From Actinomycetes bacterium (GTDB lineage Bacteria > Actinomycetota > Acidimicrobiia > Acidimicrobiales > Bog-793): DNA of 6,056 bases. Of the stretch, positions 1 through 6,056 are shown in pieces. The translations under genes and the position numbers were made by a program. The stretch lies in assembly GCA_021785095.1 (NCBI GenBank), contig JAJYGM010000429.1, forward strand, positions 1-6,056. Reading direction: 5' to 3'. The notes below the pieces were generated by a model. That model saw only the letters and a list, made by a program, of their open reading frames with translations. It was not told the origin of the DNA and searched no databases. Numbering within the stretch: the first letter of the stretch is position 1; every line of letters begins with the position of its first letter.

Positions 1-4
1 CTAG

Positions 5-334
5 CCGTTCACAAGCGTTCTCGGCGCCCTTTCCCTCGGACCGGACGTCGTCGCCGCCATCCTGCACGGCATCCTCGTCGGCCCGGTGGGACCGACTTTC
101 GGAGAGCGCAGGCAGATCTCGGTGCCGACGCTCGTGATCGGGCACAACCGAGACTTCATCCACCCGTGGAGCGACGCTGAAGCCCTCGCGCGGATCCTGC
201 CGTCGGGAAGGCTGACGCGTGCCTCCTCGGTGATCGAGTTGCGGGTCCGACCCCGGCGGCTCACCGGCGAGATCGTGGCCTTCCTCGACGAGGTTTGGGG
301 CGATGAGGACGCCGGGAGCGCCGTATCCGCCTGA
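5..334 (+). CDS. alpha/beta-hydrolase-like protein, C-terminal part
   Basis: The open frame gives about 109 residues ending at the TGA at 332-334. The diagnostic stretch is ISVPTLVIGHNRDFIHPWSD (codons from about 116). This is the strand-turn segment of an alpha/beta-hydrolase C-terminal half: beta strand VPTLVIGH, then an acidic residue (D, codon 152-154) where the triad Asp usually sits, then IHP and a helix (DAEALARILPSGRL). The tail RPRRLTGEIVAFLDEVW resembles the closing helix of many actinobacterial hydrolases. The usual catalytic-His motif (GH followed by a Pro-rich turn) is not visible; SSVIELRVRP takes its place. No enzyme class or substrate can be named. Residues upstream of the GTG at 86 look protein-like (LGALSLGPDVVAAILHG), so the gene probably extended leftwards, yet an in-frame TAG lies at 2-4. 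The piece could be a truncated or broken gene, or the end base calls may be poor. GTG 86 would be the only common internal start. Confidence 0.6.
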   Translation, partial: PFTSVLGALSLGPDVVAAILHGILVGPVGPTFGERRQISVPTLVIGHNRDFIHPWSDAEALARILPSGRLTRASSVIELRVRPRRLTGEIVAFLDEVWGDEDAGSAVSA

Positions 335-342
335 GCAGGCCC

Positions 343-987
343 TCAGCCGATCCGGCGCGCCCCGCGCAGACCGCTCCACGCAAAGTCGGCCACGCGTTCG
401 GCGACGAGGACGGCCTCTTTCTCGGCCGCTTCGTCCTCGGTCGCGACGCCCCGAACCTGGCGCTGGCGCAGCCACTGCCGTGTGACGCCTTCGGTCATCC
501 CGACGACCGCCACGGCGAGCGTGCGGCGATGCTGATCGTCGATGTCCGCCTCGATGAGCGGGCTGACGAAGTCGGCGATCGCGTCCTGGATCGAGCGCAG
601 GCCGCGGGCGAGCTCCTCGTCCGGCGGTGCGTCGTAGAGCATCCGGATGGCGGAGGGGTTCTCGACGGTGAAGGTGAAGTAGGCGAGCATGCCCGCCTCG
701 ACCCGACGCCGGAAGTTCGTCTCCGTCAAGGCGGCGGCCCCGAGCACCTCGATGAGCCGAGCCGTCACGTCGTCGATCAGCTCGAGGTAGAGGGCCCGCT
801 TCGAAGCGAAGTGCTGGTAGAGGAGCGGTTTCGTGACACCGGCAGCTGTGGCGATGTCCTCCATCGTCGTGGCGGTGTAGCCCGTGCGGGCGAAGGTCTC
901 GAGCGCAACGTCGATCAGCTGCCGCCGCCTCCGCGCGGCTGTCAGCCGCCGCCGGGGCGCCGTTGCTCTGGCGGTTTCAGATGGCAT
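343..987 (-). CDS. TetR/AcrR-family transcriptional regulator
   Basis: A 214-residue protein, a normal TetR length. A basic N-terminal arm (PRRRLTAARRRRQ, 11-23) leads into the DNA-binding domain: helix 1 LIDVALETFARTGY (24-37), then the helix-turn-helix MEDIATAAGVTKPLLYQHF (42-60), where VTKPLLYQHF is the recognition helix with the typical Y-x-HF ending, followed by SKRALYLELID (62-72). Residues 75-214 form the variable helical ligand-binding and dimerisation domain, so the inducer cannot be predicted. The ATG (read from 987 downwards) gives the expected short arm before helix 1. A perfect inverted repeat ends 11 bases upstream of this start, which points to autorepression. The gene is divergent from the GDP-mannose dehydratase gene and convergent with the hydrolase fragment, with only 8 bases between the two stop codons. 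Its regulon is unknown; local target assignments would be guesses. Family assignment is secure. Confidence 0.94.
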   Translation of the reverse strand: MPSETARATAPRRRLTAARRRRQLIDVALETFARTGYTATTMEDIATAAGVTKPLLYQHFASKRALYLELIDDVTARLIEVLGAAALTETNFRRRVEAGMLAYFTFTVENPSAIRMLYDAPPDEELARGLRSIQDAIADFVSPLIEADIDDQHRRTLAVAVVGMTEGVTRQWLRQRQVRGVATEDEAAEKEAVLVAERVADFAWSGLRGARRIG

Positions 988-998
988 GTCCCGCGCGA

Positions 999-1016
999 CC
1001 TTACTTGGCAGTAAGG
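999..1016. promoter_or_regulatory. candidate TetR-family operator (18-bp inverted repeat)
   Basis: CCTTACT-TGGC-AGTAAGG: two perfect 7-base arms around a 4-base spacer, ending 11 bases upstream of the TetR start codon. Size, symmetry and position match operators of TetR-family dimers. On the minus strand the hexamer TAAGGT (1003-998) fits the TANNNT form of an actinobacterial -10 box and overlaps one arm, so binding here would block the regulator's own promoter. The same site is 57 bases upstream of the divergent dehydratase start, so an effect on that gene is possible but unsupported. Binding is inferred from the sequence only. Confidence 0.7.
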
Positions 1017-1061
1017 AGCTTGTGAGCCGGTCAGGGCGGAGGTGGGTCGATCGCGAGCGAG

Positions 1062-1067
1062 TAGAAC
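1062..1067 (+). promoter_or_regulatory. possible -10 element for a leaderless dehydratase mRNA
   Basis: TAGAAC lies 6 bases before the GTG start at 1074, and no good Shine-Dalgarno sequence precedes that start (only CTAGG, too close at 2 bases). This arrangement is typical of leaderless transcripts, which are common in actinobacteria. The hexamer deviates from TANNNT at its last base and I see no convincing -35 box, so this is a weak call. Confidence 0.25.
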
Positions 1068-1070
1068 TAG

Positions 1071-2045
<975 letters not shown>

Positions 2046-2106
2046 GTCGTCCCCTCGGTGTGGGTTCTCGGCCGCTTGGCCTTGTGAGCACCATCCCTCG
2101 TAGCAT

Positions 2107-2111
2107 GGAGG
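2107..2111 (+). promoter_or_regulatory. ribosome binding site of ccmA
   Basis: GGAGG, continued as GGAGGGG to 2113, lies 6 bases before the ATG at 2118 and settles that start. Immediately upstream, TAGCAT (2101-2106) matches the TANNNT -10 form, with TTGGCC (2076-2081) as a poor, 19-base-spaced -35 candidate. Transcription from that box would start near 2112-2114 and remove most of the ribosome binding site, so the two signals are probably not used together. I favour the ribosome binding site and leave the operon promoter unassigned within 2046-2117. Confidence 0.6.
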
Positions 2112-2117
2112 GGTCCC

Positions 2118-2777
2118 ATGGCACCCGCCGCCGTCCGTCTCCGTGAGGCCGTTGCCCTCGCCGGTCACTTTCCCCTGCTCGCCGGGGTCTCGTTCGAGAT
2201 CGACGAGGGGGAGGTCGCGCTCGTTCGCGGACCGAACGGGGCCGGGAAGACGAGCCTGCTCAGACTCTGCTGCGGCCTCCTCGCGCTGCGCTCCGGCGAG
2301 GGCACGGTCCTCGGGCACGACCTCTCGAAGGACCGGCGGGGAGTCCGGCGCCACGTCGGGCTCCTCGGGCACCAGAGCCTCCTCTACGAGGAGCTGACCG
2401 TCGAGGAGAACCTCCGCTTCGCCCTTCGCGCGAGCGGGTCACCTGCTGACCGAGCGCCTGCGGCGGTCCTCAGGCTCGGGCTGACCGGACGCTTGGGCTC
2501 GACGCCGGTCGGCCGGCTGTCAGCGGGCCAGCGGAGGAGGACGGCGCTTGCTGTGCTGCTCGCCCGCGACCCGGGGCTCTGGCTGCTCGATGAGCCGCAT
2601 GCCGGGCTCGACCAGGAAGGGCGCGAGCTCCTCGACGAGCTCGTGGCTGAAGCGCGGGCGCGGGGAAGGACCGTCCTCATGTGCTCGCACGAGCACGACC
2701 GGGCGGCGGCGCTGAGCGATCGCGTCATCTGGATGGTCGGGGGCCGGATCGTGAAGGAGCCGGTCGGTGTTGCGTGA
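2118..2777 (+). CDS. ccmA: heme exporter ATP-binding protein CcmA
   Basis: ABC-type ATPase of the cytochrome c maturation pathway. With CcmB it forms the cytoplasmic motor whose ATP hydrolysis releases heme-loaded CcmE from the CcmC/CcmD complex. The 219 residues hold one complete nucleotide-binding domain: Walker A GPNGAGKTS (38-46), Q-loop glutamine Q86 in GHQSLLY, signature LSAGQ (134-138), Walker B LWLLDEP with catalytic E159 (154-160), D-loop AGLD (162-165) and H-loop H191 in CSHEHD. There are no membrane segments. The small size and the position directly before ccmB and ccmC distinguish it from other ABC ATPases. It is the first gene of the operon as seen here, with a good ribosome binding site, and its last 11 bases overlap ccmB. 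Confidence 0.95.
   Translation: MAPAAVRLREAVALAGHFPLLAGVSFEIDEGEVALVRGPNGAGKTSLLRLCCGLLALRSGEGTVLGHDLSKDRRGVRRHVGLLGHQSLLYEELTVEENLRFALRASGSPADRAPAAVLRLGLTGRLGSTPVGRLSAGQRRRTALAVLLARDPGLWLLDEPHAGLDQEGRELLDELVAEARARGRTVLMCSHEHDRAAALSDRVIWMVGGRIVKEPVGVA
2754..2759 (+). promoter_or_regulatory. ribosome binding site of ccmB inside ccmA
   Basis: AAGGAG lies inside the end of ccmA, 7 bases before the GTG at 2767. The spacing favours GTG 2767 over the adjacent TTG at 2770 as the ccmB start. Confidence 0.6.
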
Positions 2778-3435
2778 CGCCGCCCTCGTGGCTGGGAAAG
2801 ACCTGAGGATCGAGCTGCGCTCCCGTGTCGCCCTCAACCAGGTCGTGCCCTTCGCAGCCGCCGTCGTGCTGCTGTTCGGCCTCGCCCTCGGTCCGGACCG
2901 CTCGGTGCTGGCGCCGGCGGCGGCGGGCCTCTTCTGGATCGCCGTGCTCCTCTCGGCGCTCCTCGCCACCCAGCGGAGCTTCGCCGTCGAGTCAGCGGAC
3001 GGCGCTCGGGACGGCCTGCGGCTGTCGGGCCTCGATCCGGCGGGGATCTTCCTCGGGAAGGTCGGAGCCGTCGTGGCGGAGCTCCTCGTCCTCGAGGTCC
3101 TCCTCGCCTTCGGTGTAGCCGTGCTGTACGGAGCGCACCTGGCGGGAGCCCTCGTGTTGCTCGGCTCCTGTCTCGCCGCGTCGATCGGGCTCGGGGCGGT
3201 GGGGATCGTCTACGGCGCCGTCGCGTCCGGGTTGCGCGTCCGGGAGACCTTGCTTCCCCTCCTCTTCCTGCCGGTCGCCGCACCGGTGCTGCTCGGCGCG
3301 ACGAAGGCCTGGGACGAGGCCTTGCGCGGCACGCCCTCGCACGCTCTCGGCTGGCTCTCGCTCCTTGCCGTCTTCGCCGTCGTCTACGTCGCCATCGGCG
3401 TCGTGGCGTTCGGTCCGCTGCTGGAGGACGCCTGA
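2767..3435 (+). CDS. ccmB: heme exporter membrane protein CcmB
   Basis: Membrane subunit of the CcmAB transporter. The 222-residue length and about six hydrophobic segments (roughly 24-42, 49-67, 100-121, 126-152, 161-178, 194-215) match the family. Recognisable CcmB features are the amphipathic N terminus GKDLRIELRSR (10-20), the cytoplasmic loop with FAVESADGARDGLRLSGLDP (72-91) followed by GK (97-98), and RETLLPLLFLPVAAPVLL (159-176) at the fifth segment. The GTG start overlaps the end of ccmA by 11 bases and has a good ribosome binding site. The stop shares one base with the ccmC ATG (TGATG), so translation of the three genes is probably coupled. The exact substrate of CcmAB is debated in the literature; release of holo-CcmE is the supported role, despite the historical name of heme exporter. 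Confidence 0.93.
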   Translation: MLRDAALVAGKDLRIELRSRVALNQVVPFAAAVVLLFGLALGPDRSVLAPAAAGLFWIAVLLSALLATQRSFAVESADGARDGLRLSGLDPAGIFLGKVGAVVAELLVLEVLLAFGVAVLYGAHLAGALVLLGSCLAASIGLGAVGIVYGAVASGLRVRETLLPLLFLPVAAPVLLGATKAWDEALRGTPSHALGWLSLLAVFAVVYVAIGVVAFGPLLEDA

Positions 3436-4169
3436 TGCCTTCGTTGCGCTCGCGCCTCGTGACGCTCGTGGGTTGGCTGGCACTCGTCGGCGTGATCGCG
3501 ACCGTGTGGCTCGGCCTCTTCGTCACGCCCGACGCAGTCGGGTTCCCGGACGGGTTGGTTCGCCTCCTGTACGTCCACCCGCCGATGGCATGGGTTGCCT
3601 TCGTGGCGTACGGGATGGCGTTCCTCTCGAGCCTGCTGTACCTGTGGCCGAGGACGCGTGACATGAGGTTCGATCGGCTCGCCGGAGCGTCCGCCGAGGT
3701 CGGGGTCGTGTTCACCGGGCTGACGCTCGTCACCGGGTCGTTGTGGGGCCGCCCGACCTGGGGTGTGTGGTGGACCTGGGATCCCTTGTTGACCACGACG
3801 GCGCTGCTGTTCGTGCTGTACCTCGGCTACCTCGCGCTCCGGCGCGTACCAGGAGATCCCGAGGCCGTCGCCCGCCGCTCGGCGATCGCGGCGCTGATCG
3901 CCTTCGTCGACGTGCCGGTCGTCTACTTCTCGGTGTCCTGGTGGCGCAGCTTGCACCAGGCGCCGACGGTCGATTTCACCGGCCGCCACCTCTACGTCCA
4001 CGGCTCGATGGCCTGGACGATGCTGCTCGGCTTCGTCTCGTTCACGCTGGCCTACGCGTGGATGACGGCCCGGCGGTACCGGCTGGCTTCACTCGCCGTC
4101 CAGCAGGAGGACGAGGGTCTCGCCCACGCGATCGCGGAGCGCCGCGCCGAAGGACGGGTGCTCGTATGA
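3435..4169 (+). CDS. ccmC: heme-handling membrane protein CcmC
   Basis: Heme-handling protein of the inner membrane that presents heme to CcmE. The 244 residues contain six hydrophobic segments (about 9-30, 50-70, 86-102, 119-136, 149-168, 190-210). The tryptophan-rich WWD domain sits in the outward-facing loop between segments 3 and 4 (WGRPTWGVWWTWDP, 104-117). The two external heme-ligand histidines are present: H48 in YVHPPMAW between segments 1 and 2, and H174 in SLHQAP between segments 5 and 6, equivalent to H60 and H184 of E. coli CcmC. The short length separates it from CcmF and from the System II protein CcsA. A charged cytoplasmic tail (about 211-244) follows the last segment. GGAGG at 3423-3427 gives a 7-base spacing to the ATG. 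The end overlaps ccmD by four bases (ATGA). Confidence 0.96.
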   Translation: MPSLRSRLVTLVGWLALVGVIATVWLGLFVTPDAVGFPDGLVRLLYVHPPMAWVAFVAYGMAFLSSLLYLWPRTRDMRFDRLAGASAEVGVVFTGLTLVTGSLWGRPTWGVWWTWDPLLTTTALLFVLYLGYLALRRVPGDPEAVARRSAIAALIAFVDVPVVYFSVSWWRSLHQAPTVDFTGRHLYVHGSMAWTMLLGFVSFTLAYAWMTARRYRLASLAVQQEDEGLAHAIAERRAEGRVLV

Positions 4170-4378
4170 GCCCCTACATCGAGGCGGGCTACGCAGTCGT
4201 GCTCGCGACTCTCGGCGTGTACGCGGCGAGCCTCGCCTCTCGCGAACGCTCGGCGCGGCGCCGGCTCGGCACGAAGGCGAGCCCGCCTGCAGCAAGGCCG
4301 GCCCAGCTCGAACGACAGCTTCTCGATGGCGCCGGCGACGGTGCGCCCGGAGCCGACGATCTGGAGGCGGGCGCATGA
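4166..4378 (+). CDS. ccmD: small membrane protein CcmD
   Basis: A 70-residue protein, close to the E. coli CcmD length. It has a short outward N terminus (MSPYIEAGYA), one membrane segment (about 9-24, YAVVLATLGVYAASLA) and a basic patch just after it (SRERSARRR, 25-33), as expected for CcmD. CcmD stabilises the CcmC-heme-CcmE complex and is needed for release of holo-CcmE. The C-terminal tail (about 37-70) is rich in Ala, Pro, Gly and acidic residues, is probably disordered, and does not add to the assignment. Sequence conservation in this family is low, so identification rests on topology, the Y-x-x-x-x-Y N terminus, and its place between ccmC and ccmE with ATGA overlaps at both ends. GAAGGA at 4149-4154 is an 11-base-spaced ribosome binding site. 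Confidence 0.85.
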   Translation: MSPYIEAGYAVVLATLGVYAASLASRERSARRRLGTKASPPAARPAQLERQLLDGAGDGAPGADDLEAGA

Positions 4379-4788
4379 CGACCAGCCGCCGTCTCGCCAT
4401 CGTCGGATTCGTGATCGTGGCGGCGCTGGGTTTCCTCGTCTACAAGGGCCTCACGTCAGCCATCGTCTTCTTCCGCACGACGAACGAAGCGTTGGCCCAG
4501 CGGGCGCAGCTCGGCGACTCGGTGTTCCAGCTCGAGGGCACCGTCGTGAAGGGCTCGGTCCACCGAGCCGGCCCGAACGAGGTGAGGTTCGCCATCCGCC
4601 AGGGCGGTGCGACGATCTGGGTCGACAACGCCGGGGATCCGCCGCAGATGTTCCGGCCGGGGCTTCCGGTCGTGGTCGTCGGGCATTTCGTGGGGACGAC
4701 GGATCGTTTCTCTTCGGACGAGGTCATGGTGAAGCACTCTCAGCAGTACATCGCCGCTCACCCGAACCGGGTGCGGGCGAGCTCGTGA
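4375..4788 (+). CDS. ccmE: periplasmic-side heme chaperone CcmE
   Basis: Heme chaperone that carries heme from CcmC to CcmF, binding it covalently through a histidine. The 137 residues begin with a basic tip (TTSRR) and one membrane anchor (about 7-24), followed by an outward soluble domain of beta-rich OB-fold type: VFQLEGTVVKGSV (50-62), VRFAIRQGGATIWVDNAG (70-87), PPQMFRPGLPVVVVGHF (89-105). The heme-binding motif is H121-S-Q-Q-Y125 in MVKHSQQY, preserving the HxxxY core of E. coli CcmE (HDENY, heme on H130) but with different intervening residues. It is not the Cys-type (CxxxY) variant. The C-terminal tail is short (AAHPNRVRASS). The start is fixed by GGAGG at 4363-4367, 7 bases before the ATG, and overlaps the ccmD stop by four bases. 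Confidence 0.94.
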   Translation: MTTSRRLAIVGFVIVAALGFLVYKGLTSAIVFFRTTNEALAQRAQLGDSVFQLEGTVVKGSVHRAGPNEVRFAIRQGGATIWVDNAGDPPQMFRPGLPVVVVGHFVGTTDRFSSDEVMVKHSQQYIAAHPNRVRASS

Positions 4789-4801
4789 CCCGGGGACACG
4801 C

Positions 4802-6056
4802 ATGAACGCCCTGCTCGGCGACATCGGTGTCGCGCTGGGCCTGGTCTGCGCAGCCGGCGGGATGCTCGCGCTCGTGCTCGGCCTCGTCACGCGAAGAGAC
4901 TCGCTTCTCGTCGCGGCCCCGAAAGCGCTGTGGGGTGTCGGCGCAGGCGTCGTGCTCGCCGTCTTCGCCATGGAGCACGCGTTGCTCACGCATGACTTCA
5001 GCCTGGTCTACGTCGCCAACAACAACAGCCGCCAGACCCCGCTGCTCTACGACATCACGGGCATGTGGTCGGCGCTGCAGGGATCGATCCTGTTGTGGGT
5101 GCTCGTGCTGACCGGCTATCTCGGCCTGTTGGCATGGCGGTTCCGAAGACGCGCGGCCGATCGCCTCGTGGCGTGGGCGCTTCTCACGGGGCTCGGTGCC
5201 GCCGTCTTCTTCTTCGGCCTCATGGCGGGGCCGGCGAACCCGTTCGTCACCGTCGCCGGTTCGGTACCCGCGAACGGCCTCGGACCGAATCCGCTCCTGC
5301 AGGACAACGTGCTCATCGCGTTCCACCCAGTGTTCCTGTACCTCGGGTACGTCGGGTTCACGGTGCCGTTCTGCTTCGCCGTGGCTGCCCTCGTGACCGG
5401 TCGCGTCGGAGAGGGCTGGCTCATCGCGACGAGGCGCTGGACCGTGATCGCTTGGGCGTTCCTCACCGTGGGCATCGTCATGGGAGCGTGGTGGTCGTAC
5501 CAGGTGCTCGGGTGGGGCGGGTTCTGGGCCTGGGACCCGGTCGAGAACGCCGCCCTGCTGCCGTGGCTGTGCGCCACGGCCTATCTGCACTCGGTGATGG
5601 TGCAGGAGCGGCGCGGTCTGCTCAGGGTTTGGAACCTGTCGCTCTTGATCGCCACTTACTCGCTCACCATCCTCGGAACGTTCCTCACGCGTTCCGGCGT
5701 GATCGTGTCCGTGCACTCGTTCAGCGACTCGGGGATCGGGCCGCTCCTCTTGGGATACTTCGGGCTCGTCGTCGCCGCAGGCGTAGGTCTCATCGCGTGG
5801 CGCGGCGACCGCCTGCACTCGCCCGGCTCCATCGATTCCCCGGTCTCGCGTGAGGGCGCCTTCCTCGTGAACAACCTCCTCTTTGCCGCGTTTGCCGCCG
5901 TCGTCTTGATCGGGACCGTCTTCCCCCTGTTCGTGCAGGCGCTGCGACACGAGGAGATCACCGTCGGGGCGCCGTACTACGACTCGGTGACCGTGCCGAT
6001 CGGCTTCGCCCTGCTGTTCTTCATGGCGGTCGCCCCGGTGCTGCCGTGGCGCGCCG
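4802..6056 (+). CDS. ccmF: heme lyase subunit CcmF (cut by window end)
   Basis: Large polytopic membrane protein of the cytochrome c heme ligation complex. It takes heme from CcmE and, with CcmH-type partners, attaches it to apocytochrome CXXCH motifs. The visible 418 codons are about two thirds of the usual protein (E. coli CcmF has 647 residues), and the frame is open to the last base. About eleven hydrophobic segments are visible. The WWD domain is WGGFWAWDPVENA (238-250). Three of the four conserved histidines are present: H175 in AFHPVFLYLGY, H263 in YLHSVM and H305 in SVHSFSDS, matching H173, H261 and H303 of E. coli; the fourth lies beyond the window. SALQGSILLW (90-99) has Gln where many relatives have Glu. 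The ATG follows ccmE by 13 bases, with a modest GGGGA (4792-4796) ribosome binding site. The N terminus MNALLGDIGVALGL is typical. Confidence 0.95.
   Translation, partial: MNALLGDIGVALGLVCAAGGMLALVLGLVTRRDSLLVAAPKALWGVGAGVVLAVFAMEHALLTHDFSLVYVANNNSRQTPLLYDITGMWSALQGSILLWVLVLTGYLGLLAWRFRRRAADRLVAWALLTGLGAAVFFFGLMAGPANPFVTVAGSVPANGLGPNPLLQDNVLIAFHPVFLYLGYVGFTVPFCFAVAALVTGRVGEGWLIATRRWTVIAWAFLTVGIVMGAWWSYQVLGWGGFWAWDPVENAALLPWLCATAYLHSVMVQERRGLLRVWNLSLLIATYSLTILGTFLTRSGVIVSVHSFSDSGIGPLLLGYFGLVVAAGVGLIAWRGDRLHSPGSIDSPVSREGAFLVNNLLFAAFAAVVLIGTVFPLFVQALRHEEITVGAPYYDSVTVPIGFALLFFMAVAPVLPWRA

Noticed and set aside
283..294. CCTCGACGAGG-like symmetric words recurring in the window (also near 1247 and 2630)
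   Set aside because: They encode Leu-Asp-Glu in the preferred codons CTC-GAC-GAG inside unrelated genes; codon usage, not a repeat element.
332..345. TGAG-CAGGCC-CTCA inverted repeat spanning both stop codons of the convergent genes, as a bidirectional terminator
   Set aside because: The arms are only four bases, there is no flanking T tract, and the symmetry partly results from two TGA stop codons facing each other.
2051..2113. CCCCTC at 2051-2056 could pair with GAGGGG at 2108-2113, masking the ccmA ribosome binding site
   Set aside because: A six-base match across a 51-base loop in GC-rich DNA is expected by chance and no supporting stem surrounds it.
2834..3796. Minus-strand 320-codon frame with a very Arg-rich half
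   Set aside because: It is antisense to ccmB and ccmC; the Arg runs come from reading GC-rich hydrophobic codons in the wrong frame.
3743..4165. In-frame upstream extension of ccmD to a 211-residue protein
   Set aside because: The extension overlaps ccmC in another frame, is Arg/Gly-rich shadow sequence, and the ATG at 4166 gives a normal CcmD size and topology.
4724..5950. Long minus-strand open frame (408 codons) opposite ccmE/ccmF
   Set aside because: It is a low-complexity charged translation antisense to ccmF with its WWD and His motifs intact; a composition shadow.

Overview
The window is a high-GC stretch (strong G/C preference at third codon positions, GTG starts, tightly overlapping genes) that reads like ordinary chromosomal DNA of an actinomycete-type bacterium. 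A member of Acidimicrobiia or a related deep actinobacterial lineage is my best guess. The taxon is inferred from composition and gene style only. I see no RNA gene, insertion sequence, CRISPR array, origin or phage gene, and no stretch over 300 bases lacks a gene.

Layout. At the left edge is the C-terminal part of an alpha/beta-hydrolase-like protein (+ strand, to 334), with an in-frame stop codon at bases 2-4. It faces, tail to tail across 8 bases, a complete TetR-family repressor gene (987-343, - strand). The repressor start is preceded by an 18-base inverted repeat (999-1016), a convincing candidate operator. Divergent from it is a complete GDP-mannose 4,6-dehydratase gene (1074-2045), which supplies the activated 6-deoxysugar precursor for surface glycans. 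No partner reductase is in view.

The right two thirds (2118-6056) is a cytochrome c maturation (Ccm, System I) operon in the order ccmA-ccmB-ccmC-ccmD-ccmE-ccmF, with ccmF cut by the window end. The genes overlap by 11, 1, 4 and 4 bases, and 13 bases separate ccmE from ccmF, so translational coupling is likely. CcmA (ATPase), CcmB and CcmC (membrane proteins) and CcmD (small membrane protein) load heme onto the membrane-anchored chaperone CcmE at a conserved His. An ATP-dependent step by CcmAB frees holo-CcmE, and CcmF, with partners not in this window, ligates the heme to CXXCH motifs of apocytochromes c. All key motifs expected in the visible parts are present: Walker A/B and signature in CcmA, WWD domains and heme-ligand histidines in CcmC and CcmF, and HxxxY in CcmE.

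I found no evidence for an undescribed system. The points most worth a second look are the use of System I in a probable actinobacterium (the familiar members use System II), the perfect TetR operator, the HSQQY variant of the CcmE heme-binding motif, and the broken or truncated hydrolase at the left edge.
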